From an uncultured Chitinophagaceae bacterium (lineage in GTDB: Bacteria; Bacteroidota; Bacteroidia; Chitinophagales; Chitinophagaceae): a stretch of 7,516 nucleotides of DNA. The notes under the pieces are model-generated. The model was not told the origin of the DNA. It was given only the letters and a program-made list of their open reading frames with translations, and searched no databases. The position numbers and the translations under genes are program-made. Shown one piece after another: positions 6,819 through 7,516 of the stretch; within the stretch, counting starts at the first letter, position 1, and each line of letters begins with the position of its first letter. Location of the stretch: the NCBI GenBank assembly GCA_946885335.1, contig CAMPGG010000160.1, positions 1 through 7,516 on the forward strand, written 5' to 3'.

Positions 6819-7516
6819 ATGAAATTTTTTTACATGTTTTTATTAATGTGCCCCATTGTATCATGCAAAGGAAAACAAGACTCTGAAAAATTTAATGCGG
6901 GACAGGTAAAATATGAATTGGTAAAAAACTGGCCTGAACAAAATAAATACTATAACCTTGGACAACCAACTGGTATTGGTGTTGACACAAATGACAACTT
7001 GTTTGTTTTTCATAGGGCAGGTCGCATATGGACCGAGCCTTTCCCTGATTCTTTGATTTCACAGAACACTATAATCGAACTTGACCATGCCTCTGGGAAA
7101 TTGATCAATGCATGGGGCGCCAACTATTTTATTATGCCCCACGGGTTGACGATTGACAAAAACAACAATGTCTGGGTAACGGATGTGGGACTACATCAAA
7201 TTTTTAAATTTAGTCATGATGGAAAATTACTCATGACATTGGGTGTGTCAAAAGTGCCTGGCAATGACTCCTTACATTTTAATTTACCTACTGATATAGC
7301 TGTTGCGGATGATGGTACTTTTTATGTAAGTGATGGTTATGGCAATAGCAGGATCATTAAGTTTTCATCAACAGGGAATTACATCAAAGCATGGGGCAGC
7401 TATGGAAACAAGCCAGGTGAGTTCAACATTCCCCACGGCATAACCATAGATCAGGACAATACAATTTATGTTGCAGACAGGCAAAACAACCGTGTACAGG
7501 TTTTTGATACTTCCGG
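6819..7516 (+). CDS. PAL-like NHL-repeat lipoprotein (peptidyl-alpha-hydroxyglycine alpha-amidating lyase family), 3' end cut by window
   Basis: The frame is open from the start to the window edge: 232 codons, C-terminus missing. MKFFYMFLLMCPIVSC is a lipoprotein signal with lipobox IVSC and lipidated Cys16, so the mature protein should be membrane-anchored outside the cytoplasm. NHL-type beta-propeller repeats follow (around residues 50-66, 106-134, 156-190 and 203-230). By memory of the rat PAL domain, FHRAGRIW (64-71) corresponds to the Arg533 region, MPHGLTID (106-113) to zinc ligand His585, SDGYGNSR (171-178) to Tyr654, and IPHGITID (204-211) to zinc ligand His690; the third zinc His would lie beyond the window. 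PAL cleaves peptidyl-alpha-hydroxyglycine to an amidated peptide and glyoxylate. No PHM hydroxylase partner is visible, so the natural substrate is open. ATG 6819 was chosen for its Lys-hydrophobic signal; an in-frame ATG at 6810 adds MPG. Confidence 0.85.
   Translation, partial: MKFFYMFLLMCPIVSCKGKQDSEKFNAGQVKYELVKNWPEQNKYYNLGQPTGIGVDTNDNLFVFHRAGRIWTEPFPDSLISQNTIIELDHASGKLINAWGANYFIMPHGLTIDKNNNVWVTDVGLHQIFKFSHDGKLLMTLGVSKVPGNDSLHFNLPTDIAVADDGTFYVSDGYGNSRIIKFSSTGNYIKAWGSYGNKPGEFNIPHGITIDQDNTIYVADRQNNRVQVFDTS

Overview
The window suggests a free-living member of the Bacteroidota, possibly of the Chitinophaga/Sphingobacteria type. The signs are moderate-to-low GC, almost no Shine-Dalgarno sequences before clear start codons, a short lipoprotein signal of Bacteroidota style, and the general look of the proteins. 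The phylum call is inference from sequence character, not from a marker gene.

Layout from left to right: (1) the probable last codons of a gene entering from the left on the plus strand; (2) a small polytopic membrane protein of the DUF6629 type on the minus strand (74-730); (3) a divergent intergenic region; (4) a tight plus-strand operon oleB-oleC-oleD (869-4483); (5) converging on it, a minus-strand unit read in the order cysC (APS kinase), a 44-residue small ORF, and a 484-residue ferritin-like diiron protein with a long coiled-coil insertion (6658 down to 4532); (6) diverging from cysC, a plus-strand lipoprotein of the peptidyl-alpha-hydroxyglycine alpha-amidating lyase (PAL) type, cut by the right edge (6819-7516).

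OleBCD carry out the last three steps of head-to-head long-chain olefin synthesis. OleD reduces a 2-alkyl-3-keto acid to the 3-hydroxy acid, OleC closes it to a beta-lactone with ATP, and OleB removes CO2 to give a cis-olefin. The condensing enzyme OleA, which supplies the keto acid, is not in the window: the gene upstream of oleB is the divergent membrane protein.

The items most worth a second look are the missing oleA, the unusual diiron protein with its ATGA-coupled small ORF, and the PAL-like lipoprotein, whose visible active-site residues match the animal enzyme. No tRNA, rRNA, CRISPR array, insertion sequence or convincing terminator hairpin was seen. No stretch longer than about 160 bases lacks a gene.
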